From contig JBKEDB010000014.1 in assembly GCA_047975195.1 (NCBI GenBank), forward strand, positions 1 through 64,000: a stretch of 64,000 bases of DNA, written 5' to 3'. The notes under the pieces are model-generated. The model saw nothing but the letters and a program-made list of their open reading frames with translations. It was not told the origin of the DNA and made no database searches. How positions within the stretch are numbered: the stretch's first letter is position 1; the number at the start of each line of letters is the position of its first letter. Both the position numbers and the translations under genes were made by a program. This DNA is from Cumulibacter sp047975195 (GTDB taxonomy: Bacteria > Actinomycetota > Actinomycetes > Mycobacteriales > Antricoccaceae). Positions 10,258-17,931 of this stretch are shown here, in pieces.

Positions 10258-10446
10258 TCAGCGAGCGTCGTCGAGCAGCAGAACCGGGATACCTTCGCGA
10301 ATCGGGAAGATTCTCGAACATGCACTGCACTGCAGTGCTCCTTCTTCGCCGCCGCCCGCGGTGCCGGGCGCGACTTCTACCAGCGGCACGTGATCCTCGC
10401 TGGGGCACGCGAGCAGCGCCAGCAGTTGTGGGTCGATCAGGGCCAT
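10258..10446 (-). CDS. Trm112 family zinc-ribbon-like small protein
   Basis: The product is 62 aa, starting MALIDPQLLALLACPSED. Trm112-like proteins are small partners of methyltransferases or remain uncharacterised in bacteria. The C-terminal half has CSACSRIFPIREGIPVLL, typical of the family. The first half keeps the CP pair but lacks the second cysteine of the usual CPxC knuckle, so a complete four-cysteine zinc site is not present. An ATG seven codons upstream (10467) is possible but adds residues unlike the family. It ends 8 bp before the SIS-like gene and starts 43 bp after manB, so it is probably in the manB operon. Confidence 0.85.
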   Translation of the reverse strand: MALIDPQLLALLACPSEDHVPLVEVAPGTAGGGEEGALQCSACSRIFPIREGIPVLLLDDAR

Positions 10447-10489
10447 GTGTTCTCCCGTTGGTGTCACGCTAGAAAGCTGTCGATTCAGG

Positions 10490-11863
10490 TTAGCTGCGGA
10501 TGAGGGCGAGGATGTCGTCGCGAAGCGAACTCATCCGCTCGGCACCGCGCGCCTCGACGTTCAGCCGTAACAGCGGTTCGGTGTTCGATCCGCGGACATT
10601 GATCCACGCTCCGTCCGCAAAGGACGCGGTAATGCCGTCGAGATCATCGATGTCGGCGCCGAGGGCCACGGCGTGGTCGCGGACCTTGTCCAGTGCTGCG
10701 GGAATATCGGTGACCCACGAATTGATCTCGCCGCTGGCGACGTACCGGTCGTACTTTGCCAGCAGCACCGAGAGCGGTTCACCCTGTTCGGTGAGTGCGG
10801 CGAGCACGTGCATCGCCGCGAGCATCCCGGTGTCGGCGAAGTAGAAGTCGCGGAAGTAATAGTGCGCGGAGTGCTCGCCACCGAAAATGGCGTTGCGTTC
10901 AGCCATCCGCGCCTTCATGTTGGAATGCCCGACGCGGGTGCGGCTGGCGTTCCCTCCGGCGGCAGTAATCACCTCGGGAACGAGCGCCGATGTGATCGCA
11001 TTGTGTACGACGGTCGATCCGGGGTGCTTGGCCAGTTCGCGTTCGGCGATCAGCGCGGTGATGACCGACGGCGAGACCGGCTCGCCTCGCTCGTCGATGA
11101 CGAAGCACCGGTCGGCATCGCCGTCGAAGGCCAGTCCGAGATCGGCACCGTGCTCGCGCACCGCTCGCTGTAGGTCGACGAGATTGTCCGGGTTCAGCGG
11201 GTCGGCCGGATGATTCGGGAAGGTGCCGTCGAGCTCGAAGTACAGCTCGATGATCTCCGCGTTCGTCCGCCCGAGCACTGTCGGCACGGTGTGCCCACCC
11301 ATTCCATTGGCGGCGTCCACCACAACTTTTACCGGTCGCATACCGCGCAGGGGTACGAGTTCATGCAGTTTGTCGGCGTACGCCTGCAGTGTGTCAGTGC
11401 GGCTGCGGGATCCGCGGGCAGCCGCGACAGGTAAGTCCGCAGCGGCCAGTTCAGCGATTCGCCTCAGGCCGGTATCCGCGCCGATCGGGGCAGCCGATGC
11501 CCGGCACAGTTTCATCCCGTTGTACGTGGCCGGGTTGTGGCTTGCGGTGACCTGGATGCCGGGCAGACTCAAGTGCCCGGAGGCGAAGTACAGCTGGTCG
11601 GTGGAGCTCAAACCAACGTCGACGACATCCAGTCCCTGGCCGGTGATGCCCTCGGCGAGAGCGTCGATGATCTTCGGGGTGCTGGGGCGCATGTCACCGG
11701 CGAGTATCACGTCCGAGCTGCGATCGTTCTCGATCAGCCAGCGCGCGAACGCGGCACCGATCCGTTCGGCGATCTCGAGCGACAGTTCCTGCGGATACAA
11801 GCCGCGGACGTCGTACGCCTTAACGATCGATTGAAGTATGTGGGGAATCTGCACGTCGCTCAT
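10490..11863 (-). CDS. manB: Phosphomannomutase/phosphoglucomutase
   Basis: The product is 457 aa of the alpha-D-phosphohexomutase family, converting mannose-6-phosphate to mannose-1-phosphate (and probably glucose phosphates). The four-domain signature is complete: the phosphoserine loop TASHNP in VTASHNPATYNGMK, the metal-binding loop DGDADRCF, the sugar-binding loop GGEHSAHYYF, and the phosphate-binding loop VRGSNTEPLLRLNVEA near the C-terminus. With manA and manC it makes a full GDP-mannose pathway within 9 kb. Confidence 0.95.
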   Translation of the reverse strand: MSDVQIPHILQSIVKAYDVRGLYPQELSLEIAERIGAAFARWLIENDRSSDVILAGDMRPSTPKIIDALAEGITGQGLDVVDVGLSSTDQLYFASGHLSLPGIQVTASHNPATYNGMKLCRASAAPIGADTGLRRIAELAAADLPVAAARGSRSRTDTLQAYADKLHELVPLRGMRPVKVVVDAANGMGGHTVPTVLGRTNAEIIELYFELDGTFPNHPADPLNPDNLVDLQRAVREHGADLGLAFDGDADRCFVIDERGEPVSPSVITALIAERELAKHPGSTVVHNAITSALVPEVITAAGGNASRTRVGHSNMKARMAERNAIFGGEHSAHYYFRDFYFADTGMLAAMHVLAALTEQGEPLSVLLAKYDRYVASGEINSWVTDIPAALDKVRDHAVALGADIDDLDGITASFADGAWINVRGSNTEPLLRLNVEARGAERMSSLRDDILALIRS

Positions 11864-11926
11864 TGTTCACCACCGCGGGCCCGACCAGCGGACACGACGG
11901 CGTAGATCACCGTGGTTTACCTAACC

Positions 11927-12301
11927 TTAGGCAGTTGGCGGTACGACCCGCAGGTGCCCGCGACGTCCCTTACCCGCAGCGATTGGGGCCTCGGCCGGCT
12001 CGGCGGCGGCATCGGGTTGCCGCGGCCTGGGCCGAGCTGCTTCGCGCACCGCATCCGCCAGTGCGAGCAGGTCATCGGTGCTAGGCCCCACCTCGTTGGG
12101 GTCAACCTCGTGACGCAGAACTTCCCACCCGCGAGGCACGGTCAGCCGCGAAGCGTGCGCCTCGCACAGGTCGTAACTGTGCGGCTCGGAGTAAGCAGCG
12201 AGCGGACCCACGACCGCGGTCGACTCAGCGTAGATATACGTCAACGTAGCGACGGCGGGCTGGAAGCACTCAGGCTTACTGCAGCTACGGACACTTCTCA
12301 C
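11927..12301 (-). CDS. DUF3499 family protein
   Basis: The product is 124 aa, starting at a GTG. A likely zinc site is formed by CSKPEC at the N-terminus and DLCEAH further on. The rest of the first 75 residues (ATLTYIYAESTAVVGPLA, LTVPRGWEVLRHE) is the conserved DUF3499 core. The tail is Ala/Pro/Arg-rich and ends GHLRVVPPTA. The function is unknown. The position between manB and the divergent metallopeptidase-like gene is conserved (Rv3258c in M. tuberculosis). Confidence 0.85.
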   Translation of the reverse strand: MRSVRSCSKPECFQPAVATLTYIYAESTAVVGPLAAYSEPHSYDLCEAHASRLTVPRGWEVLRHEVDPNEVGPSTDDLLALADAVREAARPRPRQPDAAAEPAEAPIAAGKGRRGHLRVVPPTA

Positions 12302-12402
12302 GAGCCCGAGGCTACCCGCGCCTGTGTCAGTTCACCCGCATCTCGCGCGCGGGAGCGTTGGCGTGTCGGACGATCTGGGCGGTGACGGCTAGGCTGAAAC
12401 GC

Positions 12403-12873
12403 ATGCCCACACCATCGTTTCCGCATACCCGCGATCGACGCGATCGACGCGGTCGCGGCATCCGAGGGCCGTTGTTTCCGCAGACTGTTCCGGTTTATCG
12501 CTCGCGCGCGGAACTATTCGATGACCTGGTACTCGACATCGTCGAGCAGATCGACCCGAAGTGGCGCGACGTGATCGAAGCGGTGGAATTTGCCGTGGAG
12601 GACGTGCCTCGGGTCACGCACGAGCGCTCCGAGGACGTCATCCATCAGCCCAATGTAATCGAGGATGCGTCGGTCCCGTTGTCCAAACTCGCACCGGGAC
12701 ACGTCGACGGCTTGGGCCGCGAGCATGCGCCGCGCATCGTGATCTACCGCCGACCGCTGGAGGTCCGCGGCCGCAGCGTCGCCGACCTGCGCGACCTCGT
12801 ACACGAAATCGTCGTGGAACAACTCTCAAACCTGCTCGGGGTGAGCCCGAGCGACATCGATCCAGACCTCTGA
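12403..12873 (+). CDS. Zincin-like metallopeptidase family protein, atypical active site
   Basis: The product is 156 aa from the ATG at 12403; an upstream in-frame start adds 15 unconserved residues. The family core is GPLFPQTVPVYRSRAELFDDLVLD, then PRIVIYRRPLEVRGRSVADLRDLVHEIVVEQ, and an ending GVSPSDIDPDL. Other members carry a HExxH zincin motif in this last helix. Here H134 and E135 are present but residue 138 is Val instead of the second His, so classical zinc peptidase activity is doubtful. The M. tuberculosis protein at this locus (Rv3259) has, as I recall, a similarly altered motif. It is divergent from DUF3499 across about 100 bp. Confidence 0.8.
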   Translation: MPTPSFPHTRDRRDRRGRGIRGPLFPQTVPVYRSRAELFDDLVLDIVEQIDPKWRDVIEAVEFAVEDVPRVTHERSEDVIHQPNVIEDASVPLSKLAPGHVDGLGREHAPRIVIYRRPLEVRGRSVADLRDLVHEIVVEQLSNLLGVSPSDIDPDL

Positions 12874-12941
12874 TCCAGCCAGTTTCAGAAGAGGTCTGTA
12901 TGGACGCCGACCTGCGCTGTCGGCGTCACGATTGCCGACGT

Positions 12942-13241
12942 CTACGAGGCGTTACGCCGCAAGGACTTCAGCCGGCGGCGCTCGCGTTCGGACATACCGC
13001 CCCAGATGCCGAATCGCTCATCGTTAGCGAGGGCATACTCGAGACACTCGTCCTTCACTTCGCAGCCGACGCAGATCTTCTTCGCCTCGCGCGTCGAGCC
13101 GCCCTTCTCGGGGAAGAACGCTTCGGGGTCAGTCTGCGCACACAAGGCACGCTCTTGCCACTCCTGCTCCTCCTCGGCGCTGGCGGCCCAGAGATCGTGG
13201 GTAAATGCCTGCGGTTCGGTCACAGCGACGGCCCCTTCCAT
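12942..13241 (-). CDS. whiB2: WhiB-family iron-sulfur regulator, WhiB2/WhmD type
   Basis: The product is 99 aa from the ATG at 13241; longer in-frame starts exist but add residues absent from homologs. The four [4Fe-4S] cysteines are C34, C57, C60 and C66 in ALCAQTDPEAFF and KKICVGCEVKDEC. The GIWGG turn and a basic C-terminal helix (SERERRRLKSLRR) follow. WhiB2 (WhiB of Streptomyces, WhmD of mycobacteria) works with WhiA in septation and division control and binds the housekeeping sigma factor. The location between the Rv3259-like gene and the F420 genes supports the WhiB2 assignment. Confidence 0.92.
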   Translation of the reverse strand: MEGAVAVTEPQAFTHDLWAASAEEEQEWQERALCAQTDPEAFFPEKGGSTREAKKICVGCEVKDECLEYALANDERFGIWGGMSERERRRLKSLRRNAS

Positions 13242-13369
13242 GTTGACCAATTCCGCGAACTTTGTTGGTAGCGCGGAGCTACCCCTTAGCACTGGCTGAC
13301 AACCCTTCCTGACGGTCGCCGCTAAGAACATCAGTGTAATTACATGTGTGTCGCTATGGCCGAGTCAAG

Positions 13370-13404
13370 GGGAATGGTGATATTCACGCCGATTTTCCAT
13401 TCCC
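13370..13404. promoter_or_regulatory. Inverted repeat in the whiB2-cofD divergent region
   Basis: GGGAATGG at 13370-13377 is repeated as its complement CCATTCCC at 13397-13404, a perfect 8-bp arm pair with a 19-nt spacer. It lies 37 bp upstream of the cofD start and 129 bp upstream of whiB2. It could be an operator or a leader hairpin. No regulator can be named from sequence alone. Confidence 0.3.
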
Positions 13405-13440
13405 TCCCGGCCGCAGAGCGGCTATGAGCACCCTGGCAGC

Positions 13441-14442
13441 ATGGACCGTGTGAACGCACCTGCAGCCAATACCCCACCCCGCAACATCGTCGTACTCGCC
13501 GGTGGCGTCGGCGGCGCGAAGTACTTGCTGGGCGTCAGAGAGTACGCCCGCGAGAACGGCGCCGAGGTCACGGCGATCGTGAACACCGGCGATGACGCGA
13601 CGATGCACGGGCTGCGGGTTTGTCCTGACCTCGACTCCATCATGTACACGCTCGGCGGCGGCCACGATCAAGAGCGGGGCTGGGGTCAGGTGGGCGAAAC
13701 GTGGACGGTGGGCGAGGAACTGAAGGAGTACGGCGCGGGTCCGACCTGGTTCTCCCTCGGCGACAAGGACATCGCCACCCATCTGGTGCGCACTCAGATG
13801 CTGGACGCGGGATACCGACTGACCGAGGTCACCGAGGCGTTGTGCGCCCGCTGGCAGCCCGGAGTCCACCTCTTGCCGATGAGCGATGACCGCGTCGAGA
13901 CGCACGTCGTGTGCACGCTGCCGGGCGCTGAGCAACCTAGCGCGATCCACTTCCAGCAGTGGTGGGTGCGTTATCGCACCAAGGTGCCGACGACCGGGTT
14001 CGTACAGGTCGGCGCCGAGCAGGCCACACCCAGCGCCGACGTGCTGGCGGCGCTGAAGGAGGCCGACCTGATCCTGCTGGCGCCGTCCAACCCGGTGGTC
14101 AGCATCGGCCCGATCCTCGCGGTGCCCGGTATGCGAGAGGCGCTGCGCGATGCGGCGGCGCCGGTGATCGGTACCGCTGGGCTGATCAACGGCGCGCCGC
14201 TACGAGGGATGGCCGACGTCTGCCTGCAGGTGATCGGCGTGCAGCAGACCGCGCTCGCGGTCGCCGACTACCTGGGCGCTCGATCGGCGGGCGGCGTACT
14301 CGACGGCTGGTTGGTCGCCCCCGGCGACGGCGGTGCTCTCGACGCGATCAGCGTGGCCGAAGCACCACTGTTGATGAGCGACGCTAGTGCGACCGCAAAG
14401 ATGGTCACGGCAGCCGTCGAACTCGCCGGGCAGGTCCGATGA
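13441..14442 (+). CDS. cofD: 2-phospho-L-lactate (or phosphoenolpyruvyl) transferase of F420 synthesis
   Basis: The product is 333 aa, called FbiA in mycobacteria. It joins the deazaflavin Fo to the phospho-three-carbon moiety activated by FbiD/CofC, giving (dehydro-)F420-0. The N-terminal NIVVLAGGVGGAKYLLGVRE glycine loop and the NTGDDATMHGLRVCPDLDSIMYTL stretch are family signatures, as is LAPSNPVVSIGPILAVPGM. The ATG at 13441 or a GTG three codons later may start translation. The stop overlaps the cofE start (ATGA), so the two are translationally coupled. fbiC and fbiD are not in the window. Confidence 0.95.
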   Translation: MDRVNAPAANTPPRNIVVLAGGVGGAKYLLGVREYARENGAEVTAIVNTGDDATMHGLRVCPDLDSIMYTLGGGHDQERGWGQVGETWTVGEELKEYGAGPTWFSLGDKDIATHLVRTQMLDAGYRLTEVTEALCARWQPGVHLLPMSDDRVETHVVCTLPGAEQPSAIHFQQWWVRYRTKVPTTGFVQVGAEQATPSADVLAALKEADLILLAPSNPVVSIGPILAVPGMREALRDAAAPVIGTAGLINGAPLRGMADVCLQVIGVQQTALAVADYLGARSAGGVLDGWLVAPGDGGALDAISVAEAPLLMSDASATAKMVTAAVELAGQVR

Positions 14443-15527
14443 ATCACGCAGCAGGACTCGGCCCAGAGGACGTCGCGGCGAGTGGCCGCGCCGCAACCGA
14501 GGACGCGGTAGACGAGCCGCTGGCTGAGCAATACACGGTTCGCGCGGTCCTCGGACTACCGGACTTCCGGCCGGGAGATGATCTTGTCGTTGCGATCTGC
14601 GCAGCTGCGACGTGGATCGCCGACGGCGACGTCGTCGCGATCACCTCGAAGGCGGTGTCCAAAGCCGAAGGGCGATTGGCGTCGACCGGCACCGACGAGG
14701 CCGAGCGTGCCGCACGACGACGTGAGGTCGTCGATGCCGAGACCACCCACGTCGTGGCCGAGCGACGCGGCGTACGCATTGTGCGCAACGCACTCGGCCT
14801 GACGATGGCCGCGGCCGGCGTCGACGCCTCCAACGTGAACGCTGACGAGATCGCGGCGCTGCCGCTGGATCCGGACGCTTCCGCACGCCGGATTCGGGAC
14901 GGCATCAAGGCGCGGCTCGGGCGGGACGTCGCCGTGGTGATCACGGACACCACGGGCCGTACGTGGCGCAGCGGACTCGTCGATATCGCCATCGGCTCCG
15001 CGGGGATCGCGCCACTGCGCGACCTCCGCGGCGGGATCGACACCCACGGTCACCCGCTGGCCGTGACGGCGCTGGCGCAGGTCGATGAGATCGCGTCGGC
15101 CAGCGAGTTGGTGCGCGGCAAACTCGGTCGCGTCGCCGCGGCGGTCATTCGGGGAATCCCGTGGCGTGCGCAGCAGACTCCCGGCGCCGGCGTCGCGTTG
15201 ATCCGCCCGATCGAAGAAGACATGTTTTGTTTCGGTGCGCGCGACGTCGTCCCCGCGGCTCGGCACGCGTCACTCACCGATGAACCTGCCCGCGACGAAC
15301 AGATCACCGACGCGATCGCCCGCGCCTGTGCGCCCGCGGGGATACTCGCGACGGTGGCCGATAGCGCGGTGTCGGTGCGCGGCGATGATGAATTCGCGCT
15401 CGGTATGTACGTGGGCCACCTCATGGTCGCGCTGCGCGCCGAAGGCTTGGCCGCCGAACTCACCCAGGTCGCCGGCGGCGCCGTCCTACGGCTTGCCCAG
15501 GCGGCTCCGTACGCAGGCATCGAATGA
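14439..15527 (+). CDS. cofE: Coenzyme F420-0:L-glutamate ligase with shortened C-terminal domain
   Basis: The product is 362 aa. Residues about 30-262 are a complete CofE ligase (GDVVAITSKAVSKAEGR, VVITDTTGRTWRSGLVDIAIG, IRPIEEDMF), which adds gamma-linked glutamates to F420-0. Mycobacterial FbiB continues with a nitroreductase-like FMN domain of about 200 aa. Here only about 98 residues remain, but they still resemble its two ends: SLTDEPARDEQITDAIARA corresponds to the start and MYVGHLMVALRAEGLAAEL to the later helix. The middle of the FMN domain is missing. The ATG overlaps the cofD stop. Confidence 0.9.
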   Translation: MNHAAGLGPEDVAASGRAATEDAVDEPLAEQYTVRAVLGLPDFRPGDDLVVAICAAATWIADGDVVAITSKAVSKAEGRLASTGTDEAERAARRREVVDAETTHVVAERRGVRIVRNALGLTMAAAGVDASNVNADEIAALPLDPDASARRIRDGIKARLGRDVAVVITDTTGRTWRSGLVDIAIGSAGIAPLRDLRGGIDTHGHPLAVTALAQVDEIASASELVRGKLGRVAAAVIRGIPWRAQQTPGAGVALIRPIEEDMFCFGARDVVPAARHASLTDEPARDEQITDAIARACAPAGILATVADSAVSVRGDDEFALGMYVGHLMVALRAEGLAAELTQVAGGAVLRLAQAAPYAGIE

Positions 15528-15547
15528 CCCCCGCCCCAGGAGCCTCA

Positions 15548-16093
15548 ATGACCACACTGCACGCCGACGCGCTCAGCACTCTCGAAGGGTGGCGGCCGGC
15601 GGACGCCGGCCAACAGGCCCTCCGACAGGCCTACATCGCCTACCTGTTGGCGATGCCGGAGGCGATGCAACGTTCCTGCGCGCCCGGGCATTTAACCGCG
15701 AGCGCGGTCGTCGTGGACGTAGCGCGACGCGCGACGCTGCTGACGTTGCATCCGCGACTCGGTCGTTGGGTACAACTGGGCGGGCATTGCGAGCCTGAGG
15801 ACGCGACGCTGCGTGGCGCCGCGCTACGCGAGGCCAGCGAGGAAAGCGGCATCGACGGTCTGCGGATCGACCCACTACCCCTACAACTCGACGTACACCC
15901 GCTGACCTGCTCCGGCGGCGTGCCGACCCGGCACCTGGATGTGCGCTACCTGGTGCAGGCTCCGCCGTACGCCGAGGCGGTGATCAGTGCGGAGTCGGAC
16001 GACCTGCTCTGGTTCTCCTTCGACGAGCTGCCCGACGGGCTGGACGCTTCGACACTGGCGTTGATCGCAGCCGCCCGCGCGACGCTCGCCTGA
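15548..16093 (+). CDS. Nudix hydrolase
   Basis: The product is 181 aa from the ATG at 15548, which has an AGGAG site five bases upstream; an ATG at 15524 overlapping the cofE stop (ATGA) is the alternative. The Nudix region runs from GGHCEPED at about residue 77 to REASEESGI. The REuxEExGu half is intact, and the spacing with one extra residue matches the GGHCEP subgroup. The substrate is unknown. Tight linkage to cofDE is common in actinobacteria but gives no firm role. Confidence 0.88.
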   Translation: MTTLHADALSTLEGWRPADAGQQALRQAYIAYLLAMPEAMQRSCAPGHLTASAVVVDVARRATLLTLHPRLGRWVQLGGHCEPEDATLRGAALREASEESGIDGLRIDPLPLQLDVHPLTCSGGVPTRHLDVRYLVQAPPYAEAVISAESDDLLWFSFDELPDGLDASTLALIAAARATLA

Positions 16094-16159
16094 CGATTTC
16101 TGTGCTGGTCACACCTACGCTCATCGCGACGGACCGTCAGCAGGTGCGCCGCAGATTCG

Positions 16160-17083
16160 TTACATATCACGAAAGTTCGGAATCGTACGACGAGGGCCGC
16201 GGCGTGGCGCAACGATGCCGGCGAGTTCGATGAGCCGCACTACTCGGCCTCGGTGCGGGCGATACGGCTCCAGCAACTCGGCCATCCGTGCATCGTCAAC
16301 CGGCGCCCCCGTCAACGCTACCCCGACAGAGGACGCGACGTGGTAGTCGCCGAATGAGGGGTGATCGGCCGATCCCCACGCGCGCTCGGCGACTTCGGCT
16401 GCCGTCCACACCCCGATGCCGCGGATCGACTGCATTGCCGCGGCGGCATCGCAGGGGTCGCGGACGCTGAGCGCCTCCAGCGACTGCTCGCGGGCGGCGG
16501 CTAACCGCACGGTCGCGCGGTGTGCGCGATCGACGCCGATCTGGTGCCAGTCGGCGTCGGACAGTGAGCGCAGGACGGCCGCCGACGGCGGAACGCGCAT
16601 CCGCCGTGGCCCGGGCGCGGGAGACCCGAACCGCAGCAGGAGTTCTCGCCACGACGCCAGGGCCTCCTGACCGGTGATTTTCTGGCTGAGGATCGCCGGT
16701 ACCAGCGACTCGAGTACCGCATCGGTGCGCGCGAACCGCACCCCGGCGAAGCGCCGGTGCAACTCGACGATGATCTGATCGCGCGGCCGGAAACCGGTCG
16801 GATCGTCGAGCAATCCATGCAGTGCCTCGACTCGCTCCAGCGCCCAGGACGAACCCGGCCCCCACACCCGGACCACCAGCGCGCTACCGGCGACGGCGCT
16901 GCAGAGCGTCACATCGCCGGACGGCGTACCCATCGCGCGCCAGATTCCCTGATCGTCGGCGGCGTACGCCGGATCGTACGTGCCATACCGAAAGTTGCCG
17001 AGGGTTCGCGCCAGGTCGAGCCGAAAAGACAGTGGGACTCGGGCACTGTGGCCCGAGCCCCACGTTTCGTCGTCGATCGACAC
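16160..17083 (-). CDS. HhH-GPD DNA glycosylase, AlkA-like
   Basis: The product is 307 aa. The C-terminal two thirds form the HhH-GPD fold: LVPAILSQKITGQEALASW, then the helix-hairpin-helix SIRGIGVWTAAEVAERA, followed by SFGDYHVASSVG, where the aspartate sits at the expected catalytic position. The architecture resembles 3-methyladenine DNA glycosylase II (AlkA), which excises alkylated bases. The N-terminal part (about 1-120) is the less conserved AlkA-type domain. The start is GTG at 17083. It lies 7 bp after the SDR stop, so the two may share a transcript. Confidence 0.85.
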   Translation of the reverse strand: MSIDDETWGSGHSARVPLSFRLDLARTLGNFRYGTYDPAYAADDQGIWRAMGTPSGDVTLCSAVAGSALVVRVWGPGSSWALERVEALHGLLDDPTGFRPRDQIIVELHRRFAGVRFARTDAVLESLVPAILSQKITGQEALASWRELLLRFGSPAPGPRRMRVPPSAAVLRSLSDADWHQIGVDRAHRATVRLAAAREQSLEALSVRDPCDAAAAMQSIRGIGVWTAAEVAERAWGSADHPSFGDYHVASSVGVALTGAPVDDARMAELLEPYRPHRGRVVRLIELAGIVAPRRGPRRTIPNFRDM

Positions 17084-17090
17084 GCGATGA

Positions 17091-17861
17091 CTAGCGCGGC
17101 GCCATACGCAGCGCGGCGTCGAACCGAACGGTCTCGCCGTTCATGTAGTCGTTCTGCGCGAGGAACAGCGCGACGTCGGCGTACTCCGACGGCTTGCCGA
17201 TCCGCGACGGGAACGGTACGCCCTCGCCGAGGGTCTTGCGGAACGCGTCGTCGACGCCGGCGAGCATTTCGGTGTCGATGATGCCCGGAGCGATGCAATT
17301 GACCCGAATGCCGGAAGTCGACAGGTCACGCGCGGCGCAGATGGTCATGCCGTGCACACCGGCCTTCGAGGTGGCGTACGCAATCTGGCCGATCTGGCCC
17401 TCGAACCCGGCGACCGAAGCGGTGCTGATGATGACGCCACGCGCGCCGTCCTCGTTGTAGGCCTCCGTCGCGGCCATCGCCTCAGCGCCCAAGCGAAGCA
17501 TGTTGAAGGTACCGACGAGGTTGACGTCGATGATCTTCTGGAACATCTCCAGCGAGTGGGTGCCCTTCTTGCTGAGCACGCGGCCCGCGGCACCGATGCC
17601 CGCACAGTTGACCAACACGCGCAGCGGACGATCCTTGCTGGTCGCGTCGTCGATCGCGGCAGCAACCTGATCGGAGTCGGTGATATCGGTCTTGACAAAC
17701 GTCGCCGAGCCACCGAGTTCGGCGACCAGCGCGTTGCCTTTGTCTTCGTTCAGGTCGACGATCGTGATGAGCGCGCCCTTGTCGGCCAGCGCGCGAGTGG
17801 TTGCAGCACCGAGTCCCGATGCGCCACCGGTGACGATCGCGGAAACGCCTGAGAGATCCAT
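17091..17861 (-). CDS. SDR dehydrogenase, 3-hydroxyacyl-CoA dehydrogenase type
   Basis: The product is 256 aa, a classical short-chain dehydrogenase. It has the NAD-binding TGGASGLG loop at about 12-19, NCAG (LVNCAGIGAAG), the catalytic serine in ISTASVAG and the YATSK active site in IAYATSKAGVHG. The PGIIDTEML segment and the overall sequence resemble the HSD17B10/2-methyl-3-hydroxybutyryl-CoA dehydrogenase group, so the likely substrate is a short-chain 3-hydroxyacyl-CoA. It is followed at 7 bp by the AlkA-like gene. The 70 bp upstream contain short inverted repeats that may end manC transcription. Confidence 0.85.
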   Translation of the reverse strand: MDLSGVSAIVTGGASGLGAATTRALADKGALITIVDLNEDKGNALVAELGGSATFVKTDITDSDQVAAAIDDATSKDRPLRVLVNCAGIGAAGRVLSKKGTHSLEMFQKIIDVNLVGTFNMLRLGAEAMAATEAYNEDGARGVIISTASVAGFEGQIGQIAYATSKAGVHGMTICAARDLSTSGIRVNCIAPGIIDTEMLAGVDDAFRKTLGEGVPFPSRIGKPSEYADVALFLAQNDYMNGETVRFDAALRMAPR

Positions 17862-17931
17862 GAATTGCCTTTCTAGTCCGATCCCCTACCCGTTCGGGTC
17901 GGGATTGTGTGCTCCGTGCACCGATGGGTGC

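Noticed and set aside
9230..10408. Longer SIS-like gene start at 10408
   Set aside because: It would overlap the Trm112-like gene and adds an arginine-rich N-terminus; the ATG at 10249 is clean.
13384..13950. Minus-strand open frame of 188 codons under cofD
   Set aside because: It is the antisense shadow of cofD, which has strong family signatures.
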